Shown: positions 15,286-24,608 of the stretch, in pieces
Numbering within the stretch: position 1 is the stretch's first letter
Layout of the letters: every line of letters starts with the position of its first letter
Origin: Deltaproteobacteria bacterium
GTDB taxonomy: Bacteria > Desulfobacterota > Syntrophia > Syntrophales > UBA2210
Assembly: GCA_016933965.1 (NCBI GenBank)
Contig: JAFGTS010000013.1
Coordinates: 88,063 to 136,783, forward strand
Length of the DNA: 48,721 bases
Reading direction: 5' to 3'
Program-made: the position numbers and the translations under genes
Notes under the pieces: generated by a model
Databases searched by the model: none
Seen by the model: only the letters and a program-made list of their open reading frames with translations
Told to the model about the DNA's origin: nothing

Positions 15286-17481
15286 ATGAAGAAAACATCC
15301 TGTCGGTTCCTGTCTTTCATTGTGGCGGTATCTATTACGGTCCTCTGGCTGGGAACGGAGTCTGCCGTTGCGAAGGAGGAATATGCCGCCCGGACGGGAA
15401 AGGGGTGCGCGTACTGCCATCAGGATGCCCTCGGCGGTCCTCTCACCTCTGTCGGGTTCGCCTATATACGGAACGGATACGAGTACCCGATATCGGAAAA
15501 GGTACTGGAAAGGTCCGAACACTTTCGATCTCCCGGTCACCGGTTTGCCCGGTTCGTCATCGGTTATATCCACCTTCTGGCGGCGATCATATTCTTCGGC
15601 GCCATCTTCTACATTCATATCTTTATCAGACCCACCCGGCTGACGGGCGGCATACCAAAATATGAGAGGATCCTCGGTGTTTCCTGCATGGTTACTCTCA
15701 CGCTCACCGGCATCTACCTGACCTGGTTCCGGATCGACCGATGGGAACAGTTCTTCAATAACACATTCGGGTTCATGCTGTTCATAAAGATCCTTCTCTT
15801 CCTTATTATGGTGCTGATAGCCGCCACGGCGATAACGGTGGTGCACCGGGGAATGAAACGCGAGGTCTTTGCTGCCCCGGCTCCCCGGGCATCGGGAGCG
15901 GTGACGCCGTCTGACTTGCGACTTTACGACGGTACTCAGGGAAGGGCCGCCTATGTGGTCCATGAAGACGCCATTTATGATGTGTCGGGCAGTGAAAAGT
16001 GGAAGGGAGGCCGTCATTTCGGCAAACACGCCGCGGGGAACGACCTGACGGAGGCCCTGAAAGGAGCGCCTCACGGGACGGAAGTATTCCAGAATGTGAA
16101 ATACGTGGGGACACTGGCGGCGGAGAAGGGCAGGCCCGCTGCGGTATCGCGAACGGCCCACAAGGTCTTCGTGGTCATGGCCTATACGAACCTGGTTATC
16201 ATTTTTCTCATCGCCGCCTGCATCAGCGTCTGGCGGTGGGGGGTTCCGGTGCATATCATGCCGGCGCCCGGTGCCGCCGTGACAACCGAAAAGACCTGTC
16301 TGTCCTGTCACAAGTCCAACAAACCCGCCTTGTATGCCGACTGGGAGAAGAGCGTTCACGCCGCCGTCGGCGTCACCTGTTACGATTGTCACCGGGGAGG
16401 AAACGACAGGAATCTTATCAGCGTGGAGCATCTGAAGAACAGCACGTCCCCCATATCGATCGTCGTTTCACCGAAACGCTGTGCCGGCTGTCACCCGGCG
16501 GAAGCAACGCAGTTCGAAAAAAGCAAGCATGCCCATACGCGGGATATCATGTGGACCGTCGATTCCTGGTTGAATGACGACATGAACAATGCCGTTGAGC
16601 GGACGACCGGATGTTACACCTGTCATGGCACCTTTGTGGAAGTCATAGATGGCAGGCCCCTTCCTGGCACCTGGCCCAATGTGGGCATCGGCAGAATCAA
16701 TCCCGACGGCAGCAGGGGATGTTGTTCAAGCTGTCACACGCGACACAGGTTTTCCATTGCCGAGGCGAGAAAACCGGAGGCCTGCGATCAGTGCCACCTT
16801 GGTCCCGATCATCCGCAGATAGAGATCTACAATGAATCCAAGCATGGGACCATCTATCATGCCGAGGGTCATCTGTGGGAATGGACGCCGGTGGACAACA
16901 CGTGGACGGCGGGCAGGGATTACCGTGCCCCCACCTGCTCATCGTGCCACATGTCGGCCGCCGCCGGCGTGGAGCGGTCCCACAATGTGACGGAACGTTT
17001 GTCCTGGGAGACACAGGCGCCCCTGACCGTCCGCCCTGCCGAGTTCAGGCCGTTCCCGGCGCGGACGGACTGGTGGCAGGAGCGGAAAAAGATGACAGGG
17101 GTTTGCCTCCAGTGCCATTCCGTTACCTGGGCCGATGATCACTTCAGAAATCTGGATGGGGTCGTAGAAAACTACAATGAAGAATATTACAGACCCGTCC
17201 GGTTACTTATGAACGAACTGTATGAAGCCGGGCTTCTGTCAGATGAGCTCTATTTCGATGAGGAACTTGAATGGGAGTTCTATGAGTTCTGGCATCACGA
17301 GGGGCGCCGGGCCCGCATGGGGGCCGCCATGATGGCGCCCGATTACGCCTGGTGGCACGGGTTCTACGAGTTGAAAAAGCGCTTCGCCGGGATCATGGAA
17401 TCAGCCGGGAAACTGAAACGGGGTGAGGATTCACCCCGTTATGAACGAATTCCCGGCAGGTACAGCGCCGATAGTAAATAG
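15286..17481 (+). CDS. Membrane-anchored cytochrome b5-like/HAO-like octahaem fusion cytochrome
   Basis: A 731-residue multidomain electron-transfer protein. A signal or anchor segment (1-29) precedes a single CxxCH haem motif (41-45). Three hydrophobic helices (about 87-110, 130-150, 162-186) resemble CopD/b-type membrane modules. A cytochrome b5-like domain (about 211-278) has YDVSGSEKW, GRHFGKHAAGND and APHG with candidate haem histidines. A fourth helix (293-318) is followed by eight CxxCH motifs (338, 365, 399, 443, 480, 500, 551, 607). The C-terminal part matches the hydroxylamine-oxidoreductase family: NESKHGTIYHAEGH, ERLSWETQ, VCLQCHS and HHEGRRARMGAAMMAPDY. The start 15286 gives the better signal peptide; ATG 15262 adds 8 residues. 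Likely activity: quinol-linked reduction of a nitrogen (or sulfur) compound at the periplasmic face, inferred. Confidence 0.8.
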   Translation: MKKTSCRFLSFIVAVSITVLWLGTESAVAKEEYAARTGKGCAYCHQDALGGPLTSVGFAYIRNGYEYPISEKVLERSEHFRSPGHRFARFVIGYIHLLAAIIFFGAIFYIHIFIRPTRLTGGIPKYERILGVSCMVTLTLTGIYLTWFRIDRWEQFFNNTFGFMLFIKILLFLIMVLIAATAITVVHRGMKREVFAAPAPRASGAVTPSDLRLYDGTQGRAAYVVHEDAIYDVSGSEKWKGGRHFGKHAAGNDLTEALKGAPHGTEVFQNVKYVGTLAAEKGRPAAVSRTAHKVFVVMAYTNLVIIFLIAACISVWRWGVPVHIMPAPGAAVTTEKTCLSCHKSNKPALYADWEKSVHAAVGVTCYDCHRGGNDRNLISVEHLKNSTSPISIVVSPKRCAGCHPAEATQFEKSKHAHTRDIMWTVDSWLNDDMNNAVERTTGCYTCHGTFVEVIDGRPLPGTWPNVGIGRINPDGSRGCCSSCHTRHRFSIAEARKPEACDQCHLGPDHPQIEIYNESKHGTIYHAEGHLWEWTPVDNTWTAGRDYRAPTCSSCHMSAAAGVERSHNVTERLSWETQAPLTVRPAEFRPFPARTDWWQERKKMTGVCLQCHSVTWADDHFRNLDGVVENYNEEYYRPVRLLMNELYEAGLLSDELYFDEELEWEFYEFWHHEGRRARMGAAMMAPDYAWWHGFYELKKRFAGIMESAGKLKRGEDSPRYERIPGRYSADSK

Positions 17482-17517
17482 AAGATGTCAGTCGACAAAA
17501 GGACATTCCCTCTTCTG

Positions 17518-20088
17518 TCATGAACTGTTCTTCGGCCTTGCCTCACCCGGGGAACTTTCCGCCGGGGGGTGACCGTCCAGTTCCTCAAGGGCCGCGGCTG
17601 CTTCCTCCGCCTCCCTGCGGGCTTCACTGGCGACACTTTCCGCTTCCTTTAAGCGGTCCTCAATATCCTTCACAGCCTTTTCCAGTTCTTTGCGCTTGTC
17701 CGTGTCCTCCTCGCTTTCGAGCAGCGTGCGGATGCCGGCGATGCGGTCCTTTCCTTCAGCGACCGCCTCAGAGGCCTGTTTTTCCATCTCCCGGGCCTTT
17801 TTCTCGGCATCGGCCGCCCTGTCGCGGGCGGCGGCGAGATCAGCCTTCGGACCCTCTTCCGGGAGCGCTTCGAGATCGATATCTTCAGCGGCGGTCACAA
17901 GGACCACGGTGGAAAGCTTTGAGAATATGGTTTCCAGGTGAACGCCGTATGGCCCCGCCGGCCCTTTTTTACCGATCGCCAGGGGCAGAAATACCATCGA
18001 CGCCCCGGTGGAATCTTCCACGACCCTGTCTATGGTGGCCTTTTCCACGATCATGATGCGGGCTGCGATCCTTACATCGTCGAGAAAGACGCCGATCCGT
18101 TTCTTGTTTTCCCCGGCTTCTTCGGGGGAACTCGCCACGTGCAGGCGGATCCGCGCCGTCTCCCAGTCTTCCGTCCTGGTCATGAGATAGGCCAGGAGAA
18201 GCATCAGCCTGCCCGTGGCGTCGTCACGCCACCAGACATCGATATGCCGGGGTTTTGATGGTTCATGGATTTCAGAACCGCAGGTCGGGTCATCGACATG
18301 AAGGACCAGGACGTTGCAGCCCATGCGGATGGCTTCAGTGAGGTACCTGCCGTAAAGTTTTTGTTCCTTGACACTTCTGAGCTGTTCGGGGCCGTTCAGC
18401 AGGATCGTGTTGGGTTTGACGGGCCCGATCCCGAAGGACTGAACGAGCAATTCCGCCCCTGTCCGGAAATCGGCTGCCGTGATGACCTTCACGAAGGCGT
18501 CGATGCCCTCGGCGACGATATCGGCACGGAGTTCTTCTTCCGCCGCGGCCCTCCGTTCCTCCATCTTTTTGCCCCGGCCTTCAAGTATCTTGACCGCCGT
18601 CGTGATACCGCTTTTTCCTTCCACCCAGGACGCGAACCGCAGCAGGCATTTCCTCCGCTCCGGGTCGTCGGAGAAGGCAAGTATCTGCGGCCGCCAGTCC
18701 CGGGGATGTTCTATCGTTTCAGGGATGGCGAGGAGGTGGTCCCTCATGAGCTTGAAGTGGTAGGCGTTCTTGCTGTCGGCCCATCGTGCCGGTCCCGCGG
18801 TTCGCTGCAGGTACTGGTAGATGCCGAAGAGAACGCCGCCGGCAATGCACCCGGCGATAAAATTGACGGACAGCATGACGCCCAGGCAGGCAAGCGCCCC
18901 CAGAAGGCTCAGGCGCTGGTCGAACCACCGGAAGGTGGGGCGGAAGGAGGGACTGCCGGCCCGCGATTCATAGTAGGTGGCATAGTTGAGGAGCCCGTAG
19001 GAAATGAGAAAGAACATGGAGACCACGGGTGCGATCATGTTCAGGTTTCCCAGTGCTACGGTGACCAGGGCGATGATGCAGGACAGGATGACGCCCCGGC
19101 GGGGGTTGTCCATCGGACCCCATCCCTCGGCAAAGGGGATGAGAAAGGAAAATATGCGGTCCTTCGCCATGGATTGAAGGATCCTCGGTGCTCCAAGAAA
19201 TGAGGCCATGGCCGATGAGACTGTCGCCGCGATAACTCCCGCATTGATGAGCCACCCGGCGGTGGCCACGCGCTTCATTGCCCCATAATCGCCGCTCAGG
19301 TCCTGCAGGGGAAGGACCGCAGCAAATATAAGGGCCACGGTAAAGTAAATGACGATCGATATGCCGACGGCGGCAAACGTCCCCAGGGGCAGGCTCTTTC
19401 CCGGGTCCTTTAGATCACCCGACATGCTCACTCCCTGGGTAAAGCCTGTCACGGCCGGGAAAAAAATTGCGAAAATGACCCAGAAGGGTGGACCGCCCTC
19501 GGGCTGTGTCAAGTTCCGAACCAGGAGCGACCCGTCGACGTTGCCCAGGGCGCCGGCATAGAATGAAATTATGGCGGCGGTCATGATGATCATGATGACA
19601 TACTGGAATCGGGTCGCCCAGTCGGCCCCCAGCCAGGCGAACACAAAGAGAACGGCCACGGCCGCCGCGGCGAGGACCTGTGGAAGCCAGCGCGGGGTTT
19701 CGGAAAACATGCCGGCCACCGCTTCCCCCATACCGATACAGTAGAAGGCGATCGATACGGACTGGGCAAGAAAGAGAACAACGCCGATGGCCCCGCCGAA
19801 CTCAACACCCAGCGTCCGCGAGATGAGATAATAATCTCCGCCTCCCCTGACCTTGAGATTTGTGGCGATCGCCGAGAGGGAAACACTGGTGAGGATAGAG
19901 ATCGTGTTCGCGAGGGCGATGATGAGCAATGCCTTTCCAAGGCCCGCGCTCCCAACGACATAACCAAGCCGCAGGAAGAGAATGATGCCGAGGATCGTCA
20001 GGATGCTCGGCGTGAAAACGCCCCCAAAGGTGCCCAGTTTGGCGGCGGCGTTCCCGGGCATGCTGTTGCTGTTAGTGGATCGTTTCAT
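17518..20088 (-). CDS. APC-superfamily transporter of the cation-chloride cotransporter type with C-terminal coiled coil
   Basis: An 856-residue protein. The N-terminal permease (about residues 18-440, roughly 12 helices) starts GTFGGVFTPSILTILGIIL, the pattern of Na-K-Cl/K-Cl cotransporters and related bacterial APC permeases. A cytoplasmic domain of about 300 residues follows, containing GIGPVKPNTILLNGP and LVLHVDDPT as in CCC/USP-like tails. The last 110 residues form a charged Ala/Glu/Arg heptad-rich coiled coil (EKKAREMEKQASEAVAEGKD) ending in a Pro/Ser tail. The ion specificity is unknown. Its start lies 31 bp from the corA stop on the same strand, so the pair is probably one operon for ion homeostasis. 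It converges on the cytochrome gene, 36 bp apart. Confidence 0.85.
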   Translation of the reverse strand: MKRSTNSNSMPGNAAAKLGTFGGVFTPSILTILGIILFLRLGYVVGSAGLGKALLIIALANTISILTSVSLSAIATNLKVRGGGDYYLISRTLGVEFGGAIGVVLFLAQSVSIAFYCIGMGEAVAGMFSETPRWLPQVLAAAAVAVLFVFAWLGADWATRFQYVIMIIMTAAIISFYAGALGNVDGSLLVRNLTQPEGGPPFWVIFAIFFPAVTGFTQGVSMSGDLKDPGKSLPLGTFAAVGISIVIYFTVALIFAAVLPLQDLSGDYGAMKRVATAGWLINAGVIAATVSSAMASFLGAPRILQSMAKDRIFSFLIPFAEGWGPMDNPRRGVILSCIIALVTVALGNLNMIAPVVSMFFLISYGLLNYATYYESRAGSPSFRPTFRWFDQRLSLLGALACLGVMLSVNFIAGCIAGGVLFGIYQYLQRTAGPARWADSKNAYHFKLMRDHLLAIPETIEHPRDWRPQILAFSDDPERRKCLLRFASWVEGKSGITTAVKILEGRGKKMEERRAAAEEELRADIVAEGIDAFVKVITAADFRTGAELLVQSFGIGPVKPNTILLNGPEQLRSVKEQKLYGRYLTEAIRMGCNVLVLHVDDPTCGSEIHEPSKPRHIDVWWRDDATGRLMLLLAYLMTRTEDWETARIRLHVASSPEEAGENKKRIGVFLDDVRIAARIMIVEKATIDRVVEDSTGASMVFLPLAIGKKGPAGPYGVHLETIFSKLSTVVLVTAAEDIDLEALPEEGPKADLAAARDRAADAEKKAREMEKQASEAVAEGKDRIAGIRTLLESEEDTDKRKELEKAVKDIEDRLKEAESVASEARREAEEAAAALEELDGHPPAESSPGEARPKNSS

Positions 20089-20119
20089 GGGAGTCTCTGT
20101 TCACAACAGTGGTGTCGGA

Positions 20120-21187
20120 TCAAAACCACTTTCTCCGGCGGAAAAAGATCAGCATGACCGCTGATACGGCAATAATGACGATCCAGAAAACCGGGTATGC
20201 CCAATGCCACTTCAATTCCGGCATGTATTCGAAGTTCATGCCGTAAATACCCGCTATGAAGGTGAGGGGAATAAATATGGTGGCGAAGATGGTCAGCACT
20301 TTCATGACCTCGTTCATGCGGTTGCTGATACTCGAAAGATACAGGTCGAGCAGTCCCGACAGCACGTCCTGGTATGCCTCGACGGCGTCGATCACCTGTA
20401 TCGTATGATCGTACAGGTCCCGGAGAAATATGCTCATTGATTCTTTCACAAGCTCCGATTCGCTTCGCTCGAGGCCGCTTACTATTTCCCGGAGCGGCCA
20501 GATGGACTTCCGCAGCATGACCACTTCCTTTTTCAGGCGGTGTATCGTCGCCATGGTTCCGGTATCGGGCTGTTTCGCGAGCTCTTCCTCGATCAGTTCC
20601 ACCTGCTCACCGTATCGCTCGAGGATGACGAAATAGTTGTCGACGATCGAATCCATGAGTGAATAGGCCAGATAATCTGCCCCCATCCGGCGGATGCGGC
20701 CGCGTCCGTTGCGAAGCCGCTCCCTCAGTGCGTTGAAGATGTCCCCTGTTCTTTCCTGAAAGGATATGACGTAATTCGGTCCCAGGATCACGCTTACCTG
20801 TTCGGACTCTATGGATTCGCCATCGGTGCCAAAATAGAACATTCGCAGGATGACAAAAATGTATTCTTCAAGTTCCTCGAACTTCGGCCGCTGGCCCGTG
20901 TGGACGATATCTTCCAGGACCAGGGGATGTATGTTGAAATATCCGCCTACCTTCTCGATGATGTCGACATCATGGAGACCGTCGATATTGACCCAGGTGA
21001 CCGCGGGTGTTTCCTTGAAGGGAAGGACATCTTCAATGTTTTTAACGTCCATCTCGCGGTGGGAGGTCGCGTCATAATCGATAAGGGATATTTCCACCGT
21101 TTCCGATTTCTTTTCTCCCACGTGAACGATGGTGCCGGGGGGGAGCCCCGCTTTTTCAGAAGCCCTTTTGAACAGGATATCCATCAT
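20120..21187 (-). CDS. corA: Magnesium/cobalt transporter CorA
   Basis: A 355-residue pentameric Mg2+ channel. A large N-terminal cytoplasmic domain and long helix lead to two C-terminal membrane helices. The signature YGMNFEYMPEL sits at the end of TM1, matching the GMN motif plus the MPEL periplasmic loop, and the C-terminus is basic (FFRRRKWF). An AGGAG site lies just before the ATG at 21187. It is the first gene of a probable two-gene leftward operon with the cation-chloride-type transporter. Confidence 0.96.
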   Translation of the reverse strand: MMDILFKRASEKAGLPPGTIVHVGEKKSETVEISLIDYDATSHREMDVKNIEDVLPFKETPAVTWVNIDGLHDVDIIEKVGGYFNIHPLVLEDIVHTGQRPKFEELEEYIFVILRMFYFGTDGESIESEQVSVILGPNYVISFQERTGDIFNALRERLRNGRGRIRRMGADYLAYSLMDSIVDNYFVILERYGEQVELIEEELAKQPDTGTMATIHRLKKEVVMLRKSIWPLREIVSGLERSESELVKESMSIFLRDLYDHTIQVIDAVEAYQDVLSGLLDLYLSSISNRMNEVMKVLTIFATIFIPLTFIAGIYGMNFEYMPELKWHWAYPVFWIVIIAVSAVMLIFFRRRKWF

Positions 21188-21351
21188 AACCTTTCTCCTT
21201 TCCCCCGGCGGCGAATGATGGGGGGTGCCGTTTCGCGAATTCCTCCTCTTGCGCCGGGCTTCAGATACGACTGGAAAAGTGGTTACAATTCAAACGGTTA
21301 AAAATTATAATGGAAAAGCCGAACAAATGACAGGAAATATTGATAAAGGGG

Positions 21352-21530
21352 CAAAGCGACAGAGGGGCAGAGCGACAGAGTGTGAAAAGCAAAAAGAGTA
21401 AAGAAAAGTAGTTGCCCGATTCATCGGGCACTTTTTAAAAAACGCCGATAAATCGGCATACTACGAAACAGGCCAAAAGACGTACACGGTAAATAATCGT
21501 AATTCGTAATCCTTCTAATCTTTAATCCCC
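21352..21530 (-). repeat. Dispersed two-hairpin repeat, copy A, inverted relative to copy B
   Basis: The reverse complement of this segment matches copy B (22641-22826) almost base for base through the core: GGATTA tract, then ATTTACCGTGTACGTCTTTT, hairpin GCCGATTTATCGGC (21443-21458), T-run, hairpin TGCCCGATTCATCGGGCA (21413-21430), and a tail with repeated GTCGCT-like units. Its GGATTA end runs into the NUDIX gene and supplies that gene's final codon and TAA stop. It fills most of the 334-bp gap upstream of corA. Confidence 0.75.
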
Positions 21531-22034
21531 TCTGCCCCTCAGATAGTCCTTCAGGGCGTCGCGGGTGCTTCTGAATGCGATCTCATTCCAGGGTATTTCG
21601 GATGGGGCGAAGAATTTCACTTCCAGGGTTTCATCCCGTGCTTCCGCGGTCCCTCCCGTGATGTCCGCAATGTAGACGACGATCACTACCGATTCACCGG
21701 AGTATGAATAAACGCCGACAAGAGAGCGGATCGCCACATCGAGTCCTGTTTCTTCACAGGCTTCCCGGACGGCCGCTTCCCCTACCTCTTCACCGGCATC
21801 GACAAAGCCACCGGGAAGCACCCATTTGCCGGCGGAAGGTGAGATCGCCCGTTTCACCAGCAGGATCTTTCCGTCGACTTCCATTATTGTGCAGGCCGCG
21901 ATCTTCGGGTCTATATAGAACACGAATGAACACCGGGAGCACACAAGGCGCTCTGGTTCACCTTTCTTTATCTGCTTTTTTTCGAGTGAACCCCCGCAGA
22001 GCGGGCAGAACCGGTAGAGGTCACTTCTTTCCAT
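21522..22034 (-). CDS. NUDIX hydrolase with N-terminal zinc ribbon
   Basis: About 170 residues. A Cys4 zinc ribbon (FCPLCGG...CSRCSF) precedes a NUDIX domain whose box is intact: GGFVDAGEEVGEAAVREACEETGL. The architecture resembles NudC-like or ADP-ribose/NADH pyrophosphatase relatives; the substrate is not certain. The ATG at 22034 is chosen because the zinc ribbon begins there; it overlaps the preceding NUDIX gene's end by 14 bp. The stop codon lies inside repeat copy A, so the original C-terminus may have been altered by the repeat. Confidence 0.88.
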   Translation of the reverse strand: MERSDLYRFCPLCGGSLEKKQIKKGEPERLVCSRCSFVFYIDPKIAACTIMEVDGKILLVKRAISPSAGKWVLPGGFVDAGEEVGEAAVREACEETGLDVAIRSLVGVYSYSGESVVIVVYIADITGGTAEARDETLEVKFFAPSEIPWNEIAFRSTRDALKDYLRGRGD

Positions 22035-22581
22035 GATGAAGGCGGTATTCCATGAAAAATCGATAGAAGGCGACAACGACCAGGGAATGGGTGATGACAC
22101 CGTCGCGGATCAACCGGGGAATAATATCGAGCGGGCAGGTGATCACCTCGATATCTTCCTTTTCGTCGAGCTCCTGTGTGCCGGCGGGAACACAATTTGT
22201 CGCCAGGTAGGTGTAACAGCGGTTGTTCTGTATGGCTGGATTCGGATGAACGAACCCGAGGGATATCAGTTCCTCCCCTTCATACCCCGTTTCTTCGCGA
22301 AGCTCGCGCCGGGCCGCGTCGAGCGGCGTGTCTCCCGGTTCCACAAGTCCGCCGGGGATCTCAAGGGTTACGTTTCTGATACCGTGACGATACTGGCGGA
22401 TCATGACCACGTCATTCTCCCGGGTAAGGGGGATGACGTTGATCCAGGAGGATGATTCAAGGATGAAAAAATCGTGTTCCTTGCCGGTCCTCGGCGACCG
22501 TGCCCGGTCCGTCCTGAGGCTGAAGACGCGAAAGGACGAATCCCGTTTACTTTTTATTATCTTCCAGTGGTCTGGCGGCAT
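22021..22581 (-). CDS. NUDIX hydrolase, ADP-ribose pyrophosphatase type
   Basis: A 186-residue hydrolase with NUDIX box GGLVEPGDTPLDAARRELRE followed by ETGY, and the ADP-ribose pyrophosphatase features WINVIPLTRENDVVMIRQYRHG before it and GFVHPNPAIQNNR after it. It probably cleaves ADP-ribose or similar nucleoside diphosphates in the cytoplasm. It is the first gene of a two-gene leftward unit; the second NUDIX gene overlaps it by 14 bp. The pair sits between inverted repeats A and B. Confidence 0.9.
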   Translation of the reverse strand: MPPDHWKIIKSKRDSSFRVFSLRTDRARSPRTGKEHDFFILESSSWINVIPLTRENDVVMIRQYRHGIRNVTLEIPGGLVEPGDTPLDAARRELREETGYEGEELISLGFVHPNPAIQNNRCYTYLATNCVPAGTQELDEKEDIEVITCPLDIIPRLIRDGVITHSLVVVAFYRFFMEYRLHHGKK

Positions 22582-22640
22582 GAGGAACCTATAGACAAAA
22601 GAAAAGCGGGGGTCAAGGAATAAAAAGGCTTAATGCCTGA

Positions 22641-22826
22641 GGATTAATGGGATTATGGATTAGAAGGATTCCGGATTACGGATTACGATTATTTACCGTG
22701 TACGTCTTTTGGCCTGTTTCGTAGTATGCCGATTTGTCGGCGTTTTTTAAAAAGCGCCCGATGAATCAGGCAACTACTTTTCTTTACTCTTTTTGCTTTT
22801 CACACTTTGTCGCTTTGTCGCTTTGC
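22641..22826 (+). repeat. Dispersed two-hairpin repeat, copy B
   Basis: A GGATTA-rich tract (six GGATTA/GGATTC units between 22641 and 22685) is followed by ATTTACCGTGTACGTCTTTT, hairpin GCCGATTTGTCGGC (22728-22741), a T/A run, hairpin GCCCGATGAATCAGGC (22756-22771) and a tail of repeated TTTGTCGC units. It is oriented opposite to copy A and co-directional with copy C. It fills the gap of about 333 bp between the NUDIX pair and the PEPCK-like gene; the last 90 bp hold a plain leader. Confidence 0.75.
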
Positions 22827-22914
22827 CACTTTACCCTGGCAGTCATTCCTCTTGACATAGTTCTTTACATTTCATAAAGTTACAAACTTCATCACACGAG
22901 GAGAACAGGGGGTT

Positions 22915-24588
22915 ATGAGAAACTATTTCAAGGAAGCGGCGGTGACGATCTATCGGGAGGCCCGTGAAGGGGGCCGGTTGCTCGAGGGGCTGGGGCTTGA
23001 CCAGTTGAAGGAGCTCTCCCTGCGGCAGGAAGGGGTGATCCAGACGAACCTGGGGTCGGTGGCGGCCGATTCGGAACCCATGTCACGCTCGGCGCCCTTT
23101 ACGAAGAACAATGTTGACCATATTTTCGGCGAGGAAGAGGAACGGCTTGCCCAGCAGGCCATTGAGCGCTTGCGGAGAGATCGGGTGGTATCACTGGACA
23201 CGATCATCGGTGACGGGCGCGATGGGGTAACGGCGCGTTTTCTGATGCCGGAGCAGTATATACAGATCGCTTACGGATTAAAGCTGTTGTTCGAGGACAC
23301 GCCGGCGCCGCGGGTAGTGGAGGAGCCCACCTATACCTTGATATTTTTCAGCGATGACTCCTTTGAACGGAACAAGGTCAGAAAGCTCCTGGAGAAGGAC
23401 GTGACGATCCGGTTGTGGATGGGTGAACGCCGGGGTGACCAGGTGAAGATATGCCGGAACAGCACCTATCTGGGAGAGGCGAAAAAAGGGGTGTTCCAGT
23501 TCGAGGGATGGCGGGTAAAGGCCATAGACAGGCAGGGAATATTTCTGCACTGCGGAGCCCGGAGGGACAACCTGTGGATATACGACCTGGAGACGGAAAG
23601 GCCTGAGTTGCAGGAGCGGGTGACCGGGGTTGCCGGGCTGACGGCGACGGGCAAGACGACGACGCTCTGCCGGAAGCTGGCGAAGCTACCCCGGGAGACA
23701 TCGGAGATGATAGGGGATGACGGCGGCACGCTCGGGTTCGACGGGAGTTATGCGGCCTTTGAAATGGGCGGCGTGTACATCAAGACGGAAGGTCTTGATG
23801 AAAACCAGCCTGAGATCCTGCGGGCGGCGCTGAGCGCCGACACGTTCCTGGAAAACGTTGCCATATCGAAATATCCTTACATGCCGGATTTCATGGACCT
23901 GAGCAAGACAGGAAACGGCCGGGCCGTCATCCGGCGGGACAACCTGGGACTGGCGAGCAAGGGCCTGCGGGCGGACCGCCTGGACTTTATCATCATGCTG
24001 ACGCGCAATCCCCTGGCGAACGTCATATCGAAGATGACACCGGAGCAGGCGACGATGCAGTTCATATACGGGGAATCGATCGAGAGCACGGGGGGCAATC
24101 CTGAGGAAGCAGGGACGTTCAAGCGCGTGGTGTTTCTGGATCCCTTTCTGACGGGAGACCGTCTCGAGCATGCCATGCTGTTTTACGAGATCCTCAGGCG
24201 GAACCGGATCAAATGTTACCTGGCGAACACGGGGACCATCGGGGAGCACGAGATGAAGGTTTCCCTGCGGCAGTCTCTGGCGACTTACAGCGATGTGATG
24301 CGGACGCAACTGCGTATAGGATCGGAGCCGGACCACCTGGGGTATCATTATCCCATCAAGAGCGACCGCTCGAACATGGACCTGATGAACGCGTCCCCCA
24401 TGTTCCGGGACCGTGAACTTCTGAGGCGCAAGGTATCGGATTTTCTGAAAGGCCGGCGGCTCGCTCTCGAACAGTTCGAATCGAAATGGGGAACCATTCC
24501 CGATGAGATCAGGGAATCACTTCCCTATCGGGAGGACCAGCTGCGATTTTCCTTTTCGGAAAAGGATAATCATCACTTTGTCGAGTAG
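22915..24588 (+). CDS. Phosphoenolpyruvate carboxykinase (ATP)-like protein, divergent
   Basis: A 557-residue protein of the PEPCK fold. The nucleotide P-loop is GLTATGKTTT (241-250), where classical ATP-PEPCK has GLSGTGKTT, and the metal/phosphate loop is MIGDDGGT (265-272) in place of IGDDEHxW. The substrate-binding first half is poorly conserved. The pairing with a phosphofructokinase 20 bp downstream suggests a role in gluconeogenesis (oxaloacetate to PEP), but the changed loops leave room for another kinase-like activity. The ATG at 22915 is preceded by a GGAG-type site. Confidence 0.75.
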   Translation: MRNYFKEAAVTIYREAREGGRLLEGLGLDQLKELSLRQEGVIQTNLGSVAADSEPMSRSAPFTKNNVDHIFGEEEERLAQQAIERLRRDRVVSLDTIIGDGRDGVTARFLMPEQYIQIAYGLKLLFEDTPAPRVVEEPTYTLIFFSDDSFERNKVRKLLEKDVTIRLWMGERRGDQVKICRNSTYLGEAKKGVFQFEGWRVKAIDRQGIFLHCGARRDNLWIYDLETERPELQERVTGVAGLTATGKTTTLCRKLAKLPRETSEMIGDDGGTLGFDGSYAAFEMGGVYIKTEGLDENQPEILRAALSADTFLENVAISKYPYMPDFMDLSKTGNGRAVIRRDNLGLASKGLRADRLDFIIMLTRNPLANVISKMTPEQATMQFIYGESIESTGGNPEEAGTFKRVVFLDPFLTGDRLEHAMLFYEILRRNRIKCYLANTGTIGEHEMKVSLRQSLATYSDVMRTQLRIGSEPDHLGYHYPIKSDRSNMDLMNASPMFRDRELLRRKVSDFLKGRRLALEQFESKWGTIPDEIRESLPYREDQLRFSFSEKDNHHFVE

Positions 24589-24608
24589 GAAGGGAGGTCC
24601 GTGTTTTT

